This document shows positions 1-8,542 of a stretch of DNA of 33,810 bases, one piece after another (the stretch's first letter is position 1; each line of letters starts with the position of its first letter). This DNA is from CAYSUS01 sp964434165 (GTDB taxonomy: Bacteria > Planctomycetota > Planctomycetia > Pirellulales > Thermoguttaceae). Location of the stretch: assembly GCA_964434165.1 (NCBI GenBank), contig CAYSUS010000079.1, positions 1-33,810 on the forward strand. Direction: 5' to 3'. The position numbers and the translations under genes are program-made. The notes under the pieces are model-generated. The model was not told the DNA's origin. It searched no databases and was given only the letters and a program-made list of their open reading frames with translations.

Positions 1-462
1 CTGGTAGTCGATGTCGTCGGCGTGCTTGTTGAATTGGGGGTGACCGGAGTCGGGCGGGGCGATGCCGCTGCGCAGGTTCGTGCGCCCGGCCCGGTTGGCG
101 TGCCACAGCCGGTAACCGCTGTTGGCGAAGTCGATGCCGGCCTGGCGGATCGAGCAGTCCAGCCCGTACTGCTCCAGCGTGCGGATGAACGTCATCTCCA
201 CGTAGATGTCGTCCTGGCGGAACTGGTTGACCATCGCGGGCTTCCACTGGGGCACCATGTCGGCGGGCATGATCTTGCCGCGGACCTTGAACTCGGTGGG
301 TCCGCCCCAGCCCACCCCGACCATCTGGCCGATCCAGCCGGCCTTCATCTTGTCGGCATAGACCTTCACGGGCAGGCGGCGGAACTCCTCGGCCCCCGCG
401 TCGGCGCCCAGGACGAGGCTGGCACAGCCGACGAGCGCGGCGGCAATCAGGTTGGTTCTCAT
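1..462 (-). CDS. Secreted ADP-ribosylglycohydrolase-like protein, 3' end outside window
   Basis: The reverse strand encodes 154 residues starting at an ATG (460-462) behind an AGGAG-type ribosome site, and it is still open at base 1, so only the N-terminal part is present. The first ~20 residues form a hydrophobic signal peptide (MRTNLIAAALVGCASLVLGA), with a possible lipobox-like Cys at residue 13. The mature part begins with KMKAGWIGQMVGVGWGG and continues with QDDIYVEMTFIRTLEQYG and NKHADDIDYQ. These are typical of the ADP-ribosylglycohydrolase (DraG-like) family as found in exported planctomycete proteins, where the paired acidic residues bind metal. It is divergent from araA across 264 bases. 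The true substrate of these exported members is unknown, so the enzymatic role is inferred from fold only. Confidence 0.72.
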   Translation of the reverse strand, partial: MRTNLIAAALVGCASLVLGADAGAEEFRRLPVKVYADKMKAGWIGQMVGVGWGGPTEFKVRGKIMPADMVPQWKPAMVNQFRQDDIYVEMTFIRTLEQYGLDCSIRQAGIDFANSGYRLWHANRAGRTNLRSGIAPPDSGHPQFNKHADDIDYQ

Positions 463-688
463 GGGAGGCTCTCCTGGCTCAGGGGGTTGCGGATGCCATG
501 GCAGTCGGGCCTCTCATTATGCCTTGCCGGAGCGGCGGAGGAAAGCGGCGAGTCGAGCGGGGCGCTTCGCGCAATTCCGAGCCGGGCCGCGTCGGCCCGG
601 AATCGGTTTGGCCCTCGCCGTGGCTTGTCAGCAGGGGACGGCGCGTCTAGGATCGGCCGGAGTCAGACCTTGCCATCGCAGAGCCCTG

Positions 689-701
689 GACTTCCGAAGT
701 C
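689..701. repeat. Single arm of the dispersed palindrome, upstream of araA
   Basis: The 13-base odd palindrome gacttccgaagtc is one arm of the repeat whose two-arm form occurs elsewhere in the window (for example 2241-2273). It lies 25 bases upstream of the araA start, so unlike most copies it is in a 5' leader. It may be a decayed repeat or a binding site. Confidence 0.6.
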
Positions 702-726
702 TCTATCGCCAGACGGAGCCCTGAGC

Positions 727-2232
727 ATGAAACCCTTCCACCAGCGCGAGGCCTGGCTGGTCACCGGCAGTCAGCACCTGTATGGCGAAGAGGTCCTGCG
801 GCGCGTGGCCGCCGACTCCGAGCAGATTGCCCGGGCCCTTTCCGAATCGCAGCGCGTAGCGTGCCGGGTGGTGTTCAAGCCCGTGCTTACCACGCCCGAG
901 GCGATCACGCGCCTCTGCCAGGAGGCCAGCGCGGCGGAGGACTGCGTGGGGCTGATCGCGTGGATGCACACGTTCTCGCCGGCCAAGATGTGGATCGCCG
1001 GCCTGGGCCTGCTCCGCAAGCCGCTGGTGCATCTGCACACGCAGTTCAACCGCGACGTGCCGTGGTCGTCGATCGACATGGACTTCATGAACCTCAACCA
1101 GTCGGCGCACGGCGGGCGCGAGTTCGGGTTCATCGGCGCGCGCCTGCGCCTGGCCCGCAAGGTCGTGGTCGGGCACTGGCAGGACGAGGAGGTCCTCCGG
1201 CGGCTCGACGCCTGGTGCCGGGCGGCCTGCGCCTGGCACGACGCCCAAGGGGCGCGGATCGCGCGATTCGGCGACAACATGCGCGAGGTGGCCGTGACCG
1301 AGGGGGACAAGGTCGAGGCCCAGATTCGGCTGGGTTATTCGGTCAGCGGCTACGGGGTGGGCGATGTGGCGGCCGCGGTCGGCCAGGTGGGTGACGCCGC
1401 GATCGATCGGCTCGTGGCCGAATATGACGAGACCTACGAAGTCGCCCCGGAACTGCGATCCCGCGGCGAGAAGCGCCAGGCCCTGCGCGAAGCCGCGCGG
1501 ATCGAGCTGGGCCTGCGGGTGGTTCTCGAGCAGGGGGGCTTCAAGGCCCTCACGACCACGTTCGAAGACCTGCACGGACTGGTGCAATTGCCTGGACTTG
1601 CCGTCCAGCGCCTGATGGCCGACGGATACGGGTTCGGCGCCGAGGGGGACTGGAAGACCGCCGCCCTCGTGCGCGCGATGAAGGTCCTGGGCATGGGCCT
1701 ACGCGGCGGGACGTCCTTCATGGAGGATTACACCTATCATCTGGCCCCCGACGGCATGAAGGTCCTCGGCGCGCACATGCTCGAAGTGTGCGAGTCGGTC
1801 GCCGCCGAGAGGCCCTCGCTCGAGATCCATCCGCTTTCCATCGGCGGCAAGGCCGATCCCTGCCGGCTGGTGTTCCACGTGCCGGCCGGACCGGCGATCA
1901 ACGCGGCCATGCTCGACCTGGGCACCCGCTTCCGCATGCTCGTCAACGAGGTGGACGTGGTCGCCCCCGATGAGCCGCTGCCCCGCCTCCCGGTCGCCCG
2001 GGCCGTCTGGGTGCCGCGCCCGGAGCTGAAGACGGCCGCGGCGGCCTGGATCCTCTCCGGCGGGCCGCACCACACGAGCTTCAGCCAGGCGGTCGGCGCC
2101 GAGCCGCTGGAGGATTTCTGCGAGATGGCCGGCGTGGAGCTGGTCAAGATCGACGCGGATACCCGCATCGCGGAGCTGAAGAAGGAACTCCGCTGGAACC
2201 AGGCGTATTATCACCTCGCGCGGGGTTTGTGA
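727..2232 (+). CDS. araA: L-arabinose isomerase
   Basis: AraA interconverts L-arabinose and L-ribulose using a divalent metal, usually manganese, in the cytoplasm. The protein has 501 residues, the normal family length (E. coli about 500). The four metal/catalytic positions are visible: Glu306 in GAEGDWKTAA, Glu333 in SFMEDYTYH, His350 in LGAHMLEVCES and His449 in GGPHHTSFS. The reading frame stays open far upstream, but the N-terminal AraA sequence (EAWLVTGSQHLYG) begins just after the ATG at 727, which has GGAG eight bases before it. No araB or araD lies nearby, so the rest of the arabinose pathway must be encoded elsewhere. A perfect hairpin repeat follows the stop by eight bases. Confidence 0.97.
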   Translation: MKPFHQREAWLVTGSQHLYGEEVLRRVAADSEQIARALSESQRVACRVVFKPVLTTPEAITRLCQEASAAEDCVGLIAWMHTFSPAKMWIAGLGLLRKPLVHLHTQFNRDVPWSSIDMDFMNLNQSAHGGREFGFIGARLRLARKVVVGHWQDEEVLRRLDAWCRAACAWHDAQGARIARFGDNMREVAVTEGDKVEAQIRLGYSVSGYGVGDVAAAVGQVGDAAIDRLVAEYDETYEVAPELRSRGEKRQALREAARIELGLRVVLEQGGFKALTTTFEDLHGLVQLPGLAVQRLMADGYGFGAEGDWKTAALVRAMKVLGMGLRGGTSFMEDYTYHLAPDGMKVLGAHMLEVCESVAAERPSLEIHPLSIGGKADPCRLVFHVPAGPAINAAMLDLGTRFRMLVNEVDVVAPDEPLPRLPVARAVWVPRPELKTAAAAWILSGGPHHTSFSQAVGAEPLEDFCEMAGVELVKIDADTRIAELKKELRWNQAYYHLARGL

Positions 2233-2240
2233 GGGGGGAC

Positions 2241-2273
2241 AGACTTCCGAAGTCTTCAAGACTTCGGAAGTCT
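2241..2273. repeat. Two-arm palindromic repeat, perfect 15-bp stem
   Basis: Arm agacttccgaagtct, a 3-base spacer, then its exact reverse complement. Each arm is itself an odd palindrome around a central C. The element sits between the convergent araA and cupin genes, eight bases after the araA stop, and could end transcription from either side although no T-run follows. It is the best preserved copy of a family seen six times in the window. Confidence 0.85.
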
Positions 2274-2339
2274 CTCGGGAAGGGAAATCCGCACCCCTCG
2301 TTCCCAGGCTCCGCGTAGGAACCGGGAAAGCAGGAGCCT

Positions 2340-2816
2340 CTACTTGTCCTCCTTGACCGGGATGAACCTGCGCTTGCCCGTGTTATAGACGATGATCGCG
2401 CGGCAGTGCTCCTTGCCGGTGCGGGCGCAGTGGACCTCGCCCTTGGGGATGCGGATCGTGTCGCCGGCCTTCACCTTGACCCATTGGTCGCCCACCCGAT
2501 GCTCGCACGAGCCGGAGAGGACGTGCAGGTACTCGGTGGAGCCGGGGTGCAGGTGCAGGGGGTTGTCCTGGTTGGGCTCGACGTGCACGATGCCGAAGGT
2601 CATTTCGGCGCCGGGCTCGGTCTGGTCGTTGATCACCCAGCGGATCCAGCCCCACGGGTACTTGTTGACCTTCACCTTGTCGAACTCGTGAACGGTCACC
2701 TCGGCGGCCTTGCCGCGCTTCTCGCAGGTCTTCTCGTCGGCGCGGACGGCCGCGGTCAAGACCGCCAGGGTGAGAGCGACAGCCGGAATCAAGCGGGCGA
2801 CGGGAGGCAGTGGCAC
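2340..2816 (-). CDS. Secreted single-domain cupin protein
   Basis: The protein has 158 residues with an N-terminal signal peptide (hydrophobic LIPAVALTLAVLTAAV, cleavage probably near VRA-DE). The rest is one cupin barrel. Metal-site motifs are visible: motif 1 as HLHPGSTEYLHVLSG, with His, His and Glu ligands, and motif 2 as AGDTIRIPKGEVHCA, with its His. I chose the GTG start at 2816 because AAGGAG lies seven bases before it and no ATG fits the signal peptide; the frame itself stays open much further upstream. Small exported cupins often bind a metal and a sugar or acid ligand, but the ligand cannot be read from sequence. It is convergent with araA. Confidence 0.85.
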   Translation of the reverse strand: MPLPPVARLIPAVALTLAVLTAAVRADEKTCEKRGKAAEVTVHEFDKVKVNKYPWGWIRWVINDQTEPGAEMTFGIVHVEPNQDNPLHLHPGSTEYLHVLSGSCEHRVGDQWVKVKAGDTIRIPKGEVHCARTGKEHCRAIIVYNTGKRRFIPVKEDK

Positions 2817-2907
2817 GGCGGGTCTCCTTGAATGGCGTGAGGGGTGTCGTCGATGAGAAGCGTACCAGGGGCCGCGGGCCGGGGCAAGAATGGGGCGCGC
2901 ACGGCCC

Positions 2908-2940
2908 AGACTTCCGAAGCCTGCCGGAGCTCGGAAGTCT
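2908..2940. repeat. Two-arm palindromic repeat, imperfect copy
   Basis: The outer ends agacttccga and tcggaagtct are intact, but the inner part (gcctgccggagc) has drifted and one base is missing, leaving an imperfect stem. It lies between the divergent cupin and PEP-hydrolase-family genes, so this copy is in a promoter region rather than at a 3' end. Confidence 0.75.
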
Positions 2941-3053
2941 CCCCAGCCTAAACGCCGCCCCCGGCTTCCTCGCCCGGCCCCGCCGGGTATCATGATAGGC
3001 CGTTGCATCCTTTGCCGCACGTGCAAGATCCCTCGCCGCCAAGGAACCCGCCC

Positions 3054-3881
3054 ATGCCCGAGACGCGAACCGAGATCCTCAGCCGTTTCCGTCAGAAGCT
3101 CGCCGAGGGCAGGCCGATCATCGGCGGCGGGGCCGGCACGGGCATCAGCGCCAAGTTCGAGGAGGCCGGCGGCATCGACCTGATCGTGATCTACAACTCG
3201 GGCCGCTTCCGCATGTCGGGGCACGGCTCGCTGTGCGGGATGATGCCCTTCGGCGACGCCAACGCGATCGTCATGGACATGGCCGCCGAGGTCCTGCCCG
3301 TCGTGCGCACTGCGCCCGTCCTGGCCGGCGTGTGCGGCACCGACCCCATGCGGCGCATGGAGCATTTCCTGGGGCAGGTGCGGGACATCGGTTTCGCCGG
3401 CGTGCAGAACTTCCCCACGGTGGGCCTGATCGACGGGACCTTTCGGGCGAACCTCGAGGAGACCGGCATGGGCTACGACAAGGAGGTGTCCGTGATCCGC
3501 CTGGCCCGCGAGATGGAGCTGTTGACCACGCCGTACGTGTTCTGCCCCGACGACGCGCGGGCCATGGCCGAGGCGGGCGCGGACCTCCTTGTGGCCCACA
3601 TGGGCCTGACGACCAAGGGCTCGATCGGCGCGCACACGGCCAAGACCCTCGAGGAGTGCGTGGGCCTGATCGACGCGATCACCGACGCGGCCAAGGCCGT
3701 GCGCGACGACGTGATCGTGCTCTGCCACGGCGGGCCGATCGCCGAGCCGGACGACGCCCAGTTCATCCTCTCGCGGTGCAAGGCCGTGGAGGGCTTCTAC
3801 GGGGCCAGCTCCATGGAGCGCCTGCCCACCGAGCGGGCGATCCAGTCGCAGACCGAGGCCTTCGTGCGCATGACGCGGTGA
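3054..3881 (+). CDS. Phosphoenolpyruvate hydrolase family TIM-barrel protein
   Basis: This 275-residue protein matches the PEP_hydrolase (TIM-barrel signal transduction) family along its whole length. It has the glycine-rich start PIIGGGAGTGISAK, then DLIVIYNSGRFRM, CGTDPMRRM, GVQNFPTVGLIDG, ADLLVAHMGLT and the final GFYGASSMERLP. The fold is related to phosphonopyruvate hydrolase and isocitrate-lyase-type barrels, but the reaction of this family is not firmly known. The ATG at 3054 is used because AAGGAA lies seven bases upstream. In other genomes such genes often adjoin a Tm-1-like/UPF0261 partner, which is absent here. It ends 22 bases before the convergent membrane glycosyltransferase gene. 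Confidence 0.88.
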   Translation: MPETRTEILSRFRQKLAEGRPIIGGGAGTGISAKFEEAGGIDLIVIYNSGRFRMSGHGSLCGMMPFGDANAIVMDMAAEVLPVVRTAPVLAGVCGTDPMRRMEHFLGQVRDIGFAGVQNFPTVGLIDGTFRANLEETGMGYDKEVSVIRLAREMELLTTPYVFCPDDARAMAEAGADLLVAHMGLTTKGSIGAHTAKTLEECVGLIDAITDAAKAVRDDVIVLCHGGPIAEPDDAQFILSRCKAVEGFYGASSMERLPTERAIQSQTEAFVRMTR

Positions 3882-3903
3882 GGGCGCAAGGGGTCAACGG
3901 CGC

Positions 3904-5481
3904 CTACGGGATCGCCCCTTGGCGCCGCAGGTGCGCCTCCCACACGTCCATCCGCACCCATAGCATGGCCAGCACGCCGGGGCGGATCTCATAGAAGCCG
4001 GTCATCAGGTGCGTCGCGTCGAGCTTCTCGGTGAGGGCCGCGTCGTGCTCGGGCGAGGCGATCACGATCGGGGCCGCGGGCTCGTCGGGCACGCGCGTCC
4101 AGTAGCCGCAGCGCTCGAAGCGGCGGAGGTACCACGGCAGCGGCCAGTAATAGGTGTCGCGCCACACGACCTTCACCTCCTTCGCCTTCCCGGGCATAGC
4201 CTCGCCCAATTCGGCCAGGACGCCGGCCAACCCGCCGATCCTGGCCGAGGTGTGGGCATAGACGTAGGGGTTGCGGGGATCGGCCGGCAGCACGTAGCTC
4301 GCCCGAACGGCCTGCCAGCCGAGATGCCCGGCCCCGAACAGAAGCACCAGGGCGACGATCCCCTTCAGCGGCAGCGTGGGCACCAGTCGCACGAGGGTCG
4401 CGGCGCCGGCTCCGGCCAGAAGGACCATGCCGAGGAGGAACTGAAGAAGACACCAGGGGGTCTTATACGGGATGGCCGTATATGCGGCGGTCAGAAGCAG
4501 CGTGTAAAGGCCGAGCCAGCGGAGGAAGGGCAGACTCCCGCCCGGCAGCCAGGAACGGCGGCCAAAGAACGCCACACCCAGCCCCGCGCAGGCCAGCCCG
4601 AGAACAAGCCCCTCGGACCACCGCGGGCCGTCGGCGAGCTTCCACGAGGCGAGCCGCTGGAGGTAGAAGAACCAGGGCTGAGCATGGGGCGAAACGCCAT
4701 GGGTTGGGCTCAGCGCGCGGGTCGTCCACGGCAGGTAGGTGAGCACTCCGTCGAGCGGCCCACGGGGATTCGTGAAGAACGACGACATCAGGACCGCCCA
4801 AACCATGAGGGCGACCGCGGCCGCGGCGAGCAGATGCCCGACGCGGACTCTTGCGCGTGCCTCCTTCGGCTTCCTGCGCGCGGCCCGCTGCCAGATCCAC
4901 GTCGCGGCCAGGGCCACGGCAGCCGCGGCATAGCTGAGCACGGCCGTCTCCTTGGTCGCCTGCATCAGCCCCACGCACGCCCCGGCGCCCAGGCACCAGG
5001 CCGCGCGGCCGGTCCGCACGTAGCGCCAGGCGCACCCGATCGCCGCCAGGGTGAAGCACGCCAGCAGGGTCTCGTGGATGTAGTACCGGCTGTAAAACAC
5101 CATGGCCGGCGAGAGGGCCGCCAGGGCCGCGGCCGCGGTCGCCCCCCACGCGCCCAGGGCATCGCGGAGCAGCCAGATCGCCAGGATCATGATGCAGCCG
5201 AACACGACGGGCACGACGCGGTAGGTGGCCTCGTCGGTCTCGGCGTATGTGGCGGCGCCGCCGAGCCACGCGCTGGGCAGCGTGGCGTAAATCAGCGTCG
5301 GCCCGTGGAACTCGTCGGGGTCGTACTGGTAGCGGCCTTCCTGCCACAGCTCGCCGAGGCGGTGGGCCTGCACCGCCTCGTCGGCGTGCATGGGGCGCAG
5401 CCCGAGCCGAGGCAAGCGCAGGGCCAACGCCCCGGCCACCACCGAGAGGAACAGCAGGGAAACGATCAGACGCGTGCTCAA
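3904..5481 (-). CDS. TIGR03663-type polytopic glycosyltransferase (GT39/PMT-like)
   Basis: The 525-residue protein has many transmembrane segments spread over roughly residues 5-400 and a soluble C-terminal part. After the first membrane helix comes RPMHADEAVQAHRLGELW, then YDPDEFHGPTLIYATLP. This acidic first loop is the hallmark of TIGR03663 proteins, relatives of dolichyl-phosphate-mannose and oligosaccharyl transferases that use a lipid-linked sugar donor at the outer membrane face. The only start that keeps the first helix is a TTG at 5481, with GGGAG about ten bases upstream; the first internal ATG would remove that helix. It is divergent from a GT2 gene of the kind that makes polyprenyl-phosphate sugars, so the two may act in sequence. 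Confidence 0.85.
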   Translation of the reverse strand: MSTRLIVSLLFLSVVAGALALRLPRLGLRPMHADEAVQAHRLGELWQEGRYQYDPDEFHGPTLIYATLPSAWLGGAATYAETDEATYRVVPVVFGCIMILAIWLLRDALGAWGATAAAALAALSPAMVFYSRYYIHETLLACFTLAAIGCAWRYVRTGRAAWCLGAGACVGLMQATKETAVLSYAAAAVALAATWIWQRAARRKPKEARARVRVGHLLAAAAVALMVWAVLMSSFFTNPRGPLDGVLTYLPWTTRALSPTHGVSPHAQPWFFYLQRLASWKLADGPRWSEGLVLGLACAGLGVAFFGRRSWLPGGSLPFLRWLGLYTLLLTAAYTAIPYKTPWCLLQFLLGMVLLAGAGAATLVRLVPTLPLKGIVALVLLFGAGHLGWQAVRASYVLPADPRNPYVYAHTSARIGGLAGVLAELGEAMPGKAKEVKVVWRDTYYWPLPWYLRRFERCGYWTRVPDEPAAPIVIASPEHDAALTEKLDATHLMTGFYEIRPGVLAMLWVRMDVWEAHLRRQGAIP

Positions 5482-5665
5482 ATCCTGGCTACTCCCACCA
5501 ATCCGAACCGCAACCCGTCGGGGAGCGGCTGGGTGGCATGCCCTCGCGCAGCGTGGGCATGTTCGTCGGATTTCAGGGGCATCCCACTGCCAGTCCCTGG
5601 CTTGCGGCCGGACCGCACCGAAGCATTCCCTGCGGCCGGGCCGCCGTTGTGCTATAAGGGAGGAT

Positions 5666-6472
5666 ATGCCCGCCCCCGATCATAACCTGCCCGACGCCGC
5701 CGTGGCCATGTCGGTCGTCATCCCGGCCTACAACGAGGCGGCCCGGCTGCCCCCGTACCTGGAGGCGATCCGCTCGCATCTCGACGCGGAGATGGCAGGC
5801 GACTACGAGGTGATCGTGGTCGATGACGGCAGCGCCGACGGCATGGCGGCGATGGTCACGGCCGCCACGTCCGACTGGGCGCAGCTCCGGCTGGTGCGGC
5901 ACGCCGAGAACCAGGGCAAGGGGGCGGCCGTGCGCACGGGGATGCTCGCCGCACGCGGCCGGCGGCTGTTGTTCGCCGATGCCGACGGGGCCACGCCCAT
6001 CGTCGAGGAGCGCCGCCTGCGCGCGGCCATCGAGGGAGGCGCCGACGTGGCCGCCGGCTCGCGCCTGATCGACGGCGACGGCGTGGTCTGCCGGCGGTCC
6101 TGGTCGCGGGGGCTGGTGGGCCGGGCGTTTGCGGCGGTCGCCGGGTGGCTGCTCCGCCTCCCCGTGCGCGACACCCAGTGCGGCTTCAAGATGTTCCGCG
6201 GCGAGGCCGGCCGGCGGCTGTTCCCGCTGGTGGAGGAGAAGGGATACCTCTTCGACCTCGAACTGTTGATTTTGGCCCGACGGCTGGGTTATCGTGTCTT
6301 GGAGGTTCCCGTCAGCTGGGCCGACCAGCCCGGCGGCCGGCTGAGCGTCGTCCGCGAATCGCGGAGGATCCTGGCCGGGCTGTGGCGCCTGCGTCGCCGC
6401 CAGGCGGCGCTGGAAAAGCGCGAGCCGGCCCTCGAAGCAACGATCCCACCCGAGAATCCCCACCTGACCTGA
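5666..6472 (+). CDS. Family 2 glycosyltransferase, polyprenyl/dolichyl-phosphate sugar synthase-like
   Basis: The 268-residue protein is a single GT-A domain. Visible motifs are SVVIPAYNEAARLPPYLEAI, VIVVDDGSADG, NQGKGAAVRTGML, the metal-binding FADADGATP (DxD), AAGSRLI and DTQCGFKMFRGEAG, followed by LFDLELLILARRLGYRVLEVPVSW. This pattern is closest to dolichyl-phosphate beta-glucosyltransferase (Alg5) and DPM1-like enzymes, which load a sugar from a nucleotide donor onto a lipid phosphate on the cytoplasmic side of the membrane. The ATG at 5666 follows AGGGAGG very closely; an in-frame ATG at 5708 is an alternative. The divergent TIGR03663-type protein could use its product as donor. No C-terminal membrane helix is evident. 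Confidence 0.9.
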   Translation: MPAPDHNLPDAAVAMSVVIPAYNEAARLPPYLEAIRSHLDAEMAGDYEVIVVDDGSADGMAAMVTAATSDWAQLRLVRHAENQGKGAAVRTGMLAARGRRLLFADADGATPIVEERRLRAAIEGGADVAAGSRLIDGDGVVCRRSWSRGLVGRAFAAVAGWLLRLPVRDTQCGFKMFRGEAGRRLFPLVEEKGYLFDLELLILARRLGYRVLEVPVSWADQPGGRLSVVRESRRILAGLWRLRRRQAALEKREPALEATIPPENPHLT

Positions 6473-6487
6473 GTACGAGGAGCGACG

Positions 6488-7153
6488 ATGTTGCGTTATC
6501 TGACCGCGCTGGCTCTGGTTCTCTCCGCCGCCTCGTGGGCCTGGGCCGACGAAGGCAAGGTGCCCCTGAAAACCGAGATGCCCGAGGAGGTCCTGGCCGG
6601 CACCCCGCCGGACGTGCTGGCCATGCTCTTTCCCGGGCTGGAGATGCCCAAGGAACAGCCCAAGCTGATGGTGCCCAAGGGCACGACCAATCTGGCCGAG
6701 GGCAAGAAGGTCACCTCCAGCGACGCCAACCCGGTGCTGGGCAAGCTCAGCCTCGTGACCGACGGCAAGAAGGAGGGGGCCGAGGACGGGTTCGTCGAGC
6801 TGGCCCCGGGCCTCCAGTGGGTGCAGATCGACCTGGAAAAGCCCTCGGAGCTCTATGCGATCTACCTGTGGCACTTCTTCCGCGAAGCCCGCAGCTACAA
6901 CGACGTCATCGTCCAGGTGGCCGACGACGCCGAGTTCACCAAGAACGTGAAGACCATCTACAACAACGACCAGGACAACTCGGCCAAGAAGGGCGTCGGC
7001 AAGGCACGGCCCTACATCGAGACGAACTTCGGCCGGCTCATCGAGGTGAAGGGGGTCCAAGGCCGGTTCGTCCGCCTTTACAGCAGCGGCAACACGGCCA
7101 ACGATCTGAACCATTACGTCGAGGTGGAGATCTTCGGCAAGGCCGCCTCGTAG
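6488..7153 (+). CDS. Secreted F5/8 type C (discoidin)-like domain protein
   Basis: The protein has 221 residues with a signal peptide (LRYLTALALVLSAASWAWA, cut before DEGK). After a short linker, residues ~75-220 look like a discoidin/F5-8C jelly-roll: NLAEGKKVTSSDANPVLGK, LVTDGKKEG, WVQIDLEKPSELYAIYLWH, NDVIVQVADD, then RFVRLYSSGNTANDLNHYVEVEIFG. Such domains bind carbohydrates or surfaces. No catalytic domain is attached, which is common for stand-alone planctomycete members. GAGGAG lies just before the ATG and the gene starts 15 bases after the GT2 gene, so the two may be co-transcribed. Confidence 0.8.
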   Translation: MLRYLTALALVLSAASWAWADEGKVPLKTEMPEEVLAGTPPDVLAMLFPGLEMPKEQPKLMVPKGTTNLAEGKKVTSSDANPVLGKLSLVTDGKKEGAEDGFVELAPGLQWVQIDLEKPSELYAIYLWHFFREARSYNDVIVQVADDAEFTKNVKTIYNNDQDNSAKKGVGKARPYIETNFGRLIEVKGVQGRFVRLYSSGNTANDLNHYVEVEIFGKAAS

Positions 7154-7285
7154 TGGCGAGGATTGCCGGGCGGGAAGCGGGCGGGACGGGAGGCCACCCC
7201 GGCGACCGCCTCTTCTCCACCAGGTCCGGCGCGCCGACCGCGTACGATTCCAACCGATGTCCGAATAGCCCTAAGGAGCCGCGTG

Positions 7286-8542
7286 ATGTCGCAAAACGCA
7301 AATGGCCGGGGATCCAAGTCGTCGGGTGACGGAGTGTCGCGCCGGACCTTCATCGCCGGCGCGGGCGCGGCCACCGCGGCCCTGTCGGTCGTCTCCCCGC
7401 AGGTTGCCAAGGGGTACGCCGCCAACGAGAAGGTCGCCCTCGGCCTGATCGGCTGCGGGGGACGCGGGCAGTGGATCGCCGACCTGTTCCTGAAGCACGG
7501 CGGATACCACCTGGCCGCCGTGGCCGACTACTTCCAGGACCGCGTCGATGCGGCGGGCGGAAGGTTCCAGGTCGATCCGGGCGCACGGTTCACGGGGCTT
7601 TCGGGCTATAAGCGGCTTCTGGAGCAGAAGCTCGACGCCGTGGTCATCGAGTCGCCCCCCTACTTCCATCCCGAGCAGGCCGCGGCCGGCATCGACGCGG
7701 GCAAGCACGTCTACCTGGCCAAGCCGATCGCCGTGGACGTGCCGGGCTGCATGACGATCGAAGAGAGCGGGCGCAAGGCCACCGGGAAGCAGCTCTGCTT
7801 CCTTGTCGATTTCCAGACCCGGGCCGACGAGTTCTACATCGAGGCCCTCGGGCGGGTCCGCGACGGGGCCCTGGGCAAGTTCGCCTTCGGCGAGTCCACC
7901 TACCACGCCGGCGTCCCCTGGAAGGGCCAGATCCAGGCGGCGCGCGAGGCCGACAGCAACCCCGAGGCCCGGCTGCGCGCATGGGGGCTGGACCGCGTGC
8001 TGTCGGGTGACATCATCACGGAGCAGAACATCCACACCCTGGACGTGGCCAGTTGGATCATGGACCAGGAGCCGCTCCGCGCGTTCGGCACGGGCGGGCG
8101 CAAGGTCCGCGACTACGGCGACTGCTGGGACACGTTCAGCGTGACGTTCGAGTATCCGGACAACGTGGGCATCGCCTTCAGCTCGCGGCAGTTCGACGGC
8201 TACGGCACGCAGCCCGACGGGATCCGCAACCGCATGTTCGGTACCGACGGCGTGCTGGAGACCGCCTACGGCGGCGACGTGCTGATCCGCGGCAAGAACT
8301 TCTGGCGCGGCGGCCGCACGCCGGGCATCTACAAGGTGGGCGCGGTGAACAACATCGCGACGTTCCACGCGGCGATCCGCAAGGGCGACTGCGCGAACCC
8401 GACCGTGCCGGCTAGTGTCCGTAGCAATCTGGTGACGATCCTGGGCCGCACGGCGGCCTACCAGGGCCGGATCTTCACGTGGAAGGAGCTTCTGGAGTCC
8501 AGCGAGAAGCTCCAGGCCGATCTCCGCGGCTTGAAGACCTGA
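7286..8542 (+). CDS. Tat-exported Gfo/Idh/MocA family oxidoreductase
   Basis: This 418-residue NAD(P)-dependent oxidoreductase begins with a twin-arginine signal (SRRTFIAGAGAATAALS), typical of planctomycete members exported already folded with cofactor. The Rossmann domain follows with VALGLIGCGGRGQWIADLF, and the MocA signature is seen as KHVYLAKPIAVDVPGC (Lys in the LAKP position). The C-terminal domain includes DIITEQNIHTLDVASWIM, where the His is the usual catalytic base position. Substrates are generally sugars, inositols or uronates; this one cannot be predicted. The ATG at 7286 has AAGGAG seven bases upstream, and the longer open frame is not supported. It is the last ordinary gene before the ubiquitin-like locus. 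Confidence 0.93.
   Translation: MSQNANGRGSKSSGDGVSRRTFIAGAGAATAALSVVSPQVAKGYAANEKVALGLIGCGGRGQWIADLFLKHGGYHLAAVADYFQDRVDAAGGRFQVDPGARFTGLSGYKRLLEQKLDAVVIESPPYFHPEQAAAGIDAGKHVYLAKPIAVDVPGCMTIEESGRKATGKQLCFLVDFQTRADEFYIEALGRVRDGALGKFAFGESTYHAGVPWKGQIQAAREADSNPEARLRAWGLDRVLSGDIITEQNIHTLDVASWIMDQEPLRAFGTGGRKVRDYGDCWDTFSVTFEYPDNVGIAFSSRQFDGYGTQPDGIRNRMFGTDGVLETAYGGDVLIRGKNFWRGGRTPGIYKVGAVNNIATFHAAIRKGDCANPTVPASVRSNLVTILGRTAAYQGRIFTWKELLESSEKLQADLRGLKT

Noticed and set aside
581..600. A 7-bp stem (ccgggcc/ggcccgg) upstream of araA as a riboswitch or attenuator
   Set aside because: Such short GC stems are common at this base composition, and it has no T-run or further structure tying it to the araA start.
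22..726. In-frame extension upstream of araA
   Set aside because: The frame is open for 235 more codons, but the product has no AraA sequence, it overlaps a well-supported opposite-strand gene (1-462), and the ATG at 727 has its own ribosome site and gives the normal family length.
5573..7114. A 513-codon open frame on the - strand
   Set aside because: It is antisense to the GT2 and discoidin-like genes, both of which have clear family motifs and ribosome sites.
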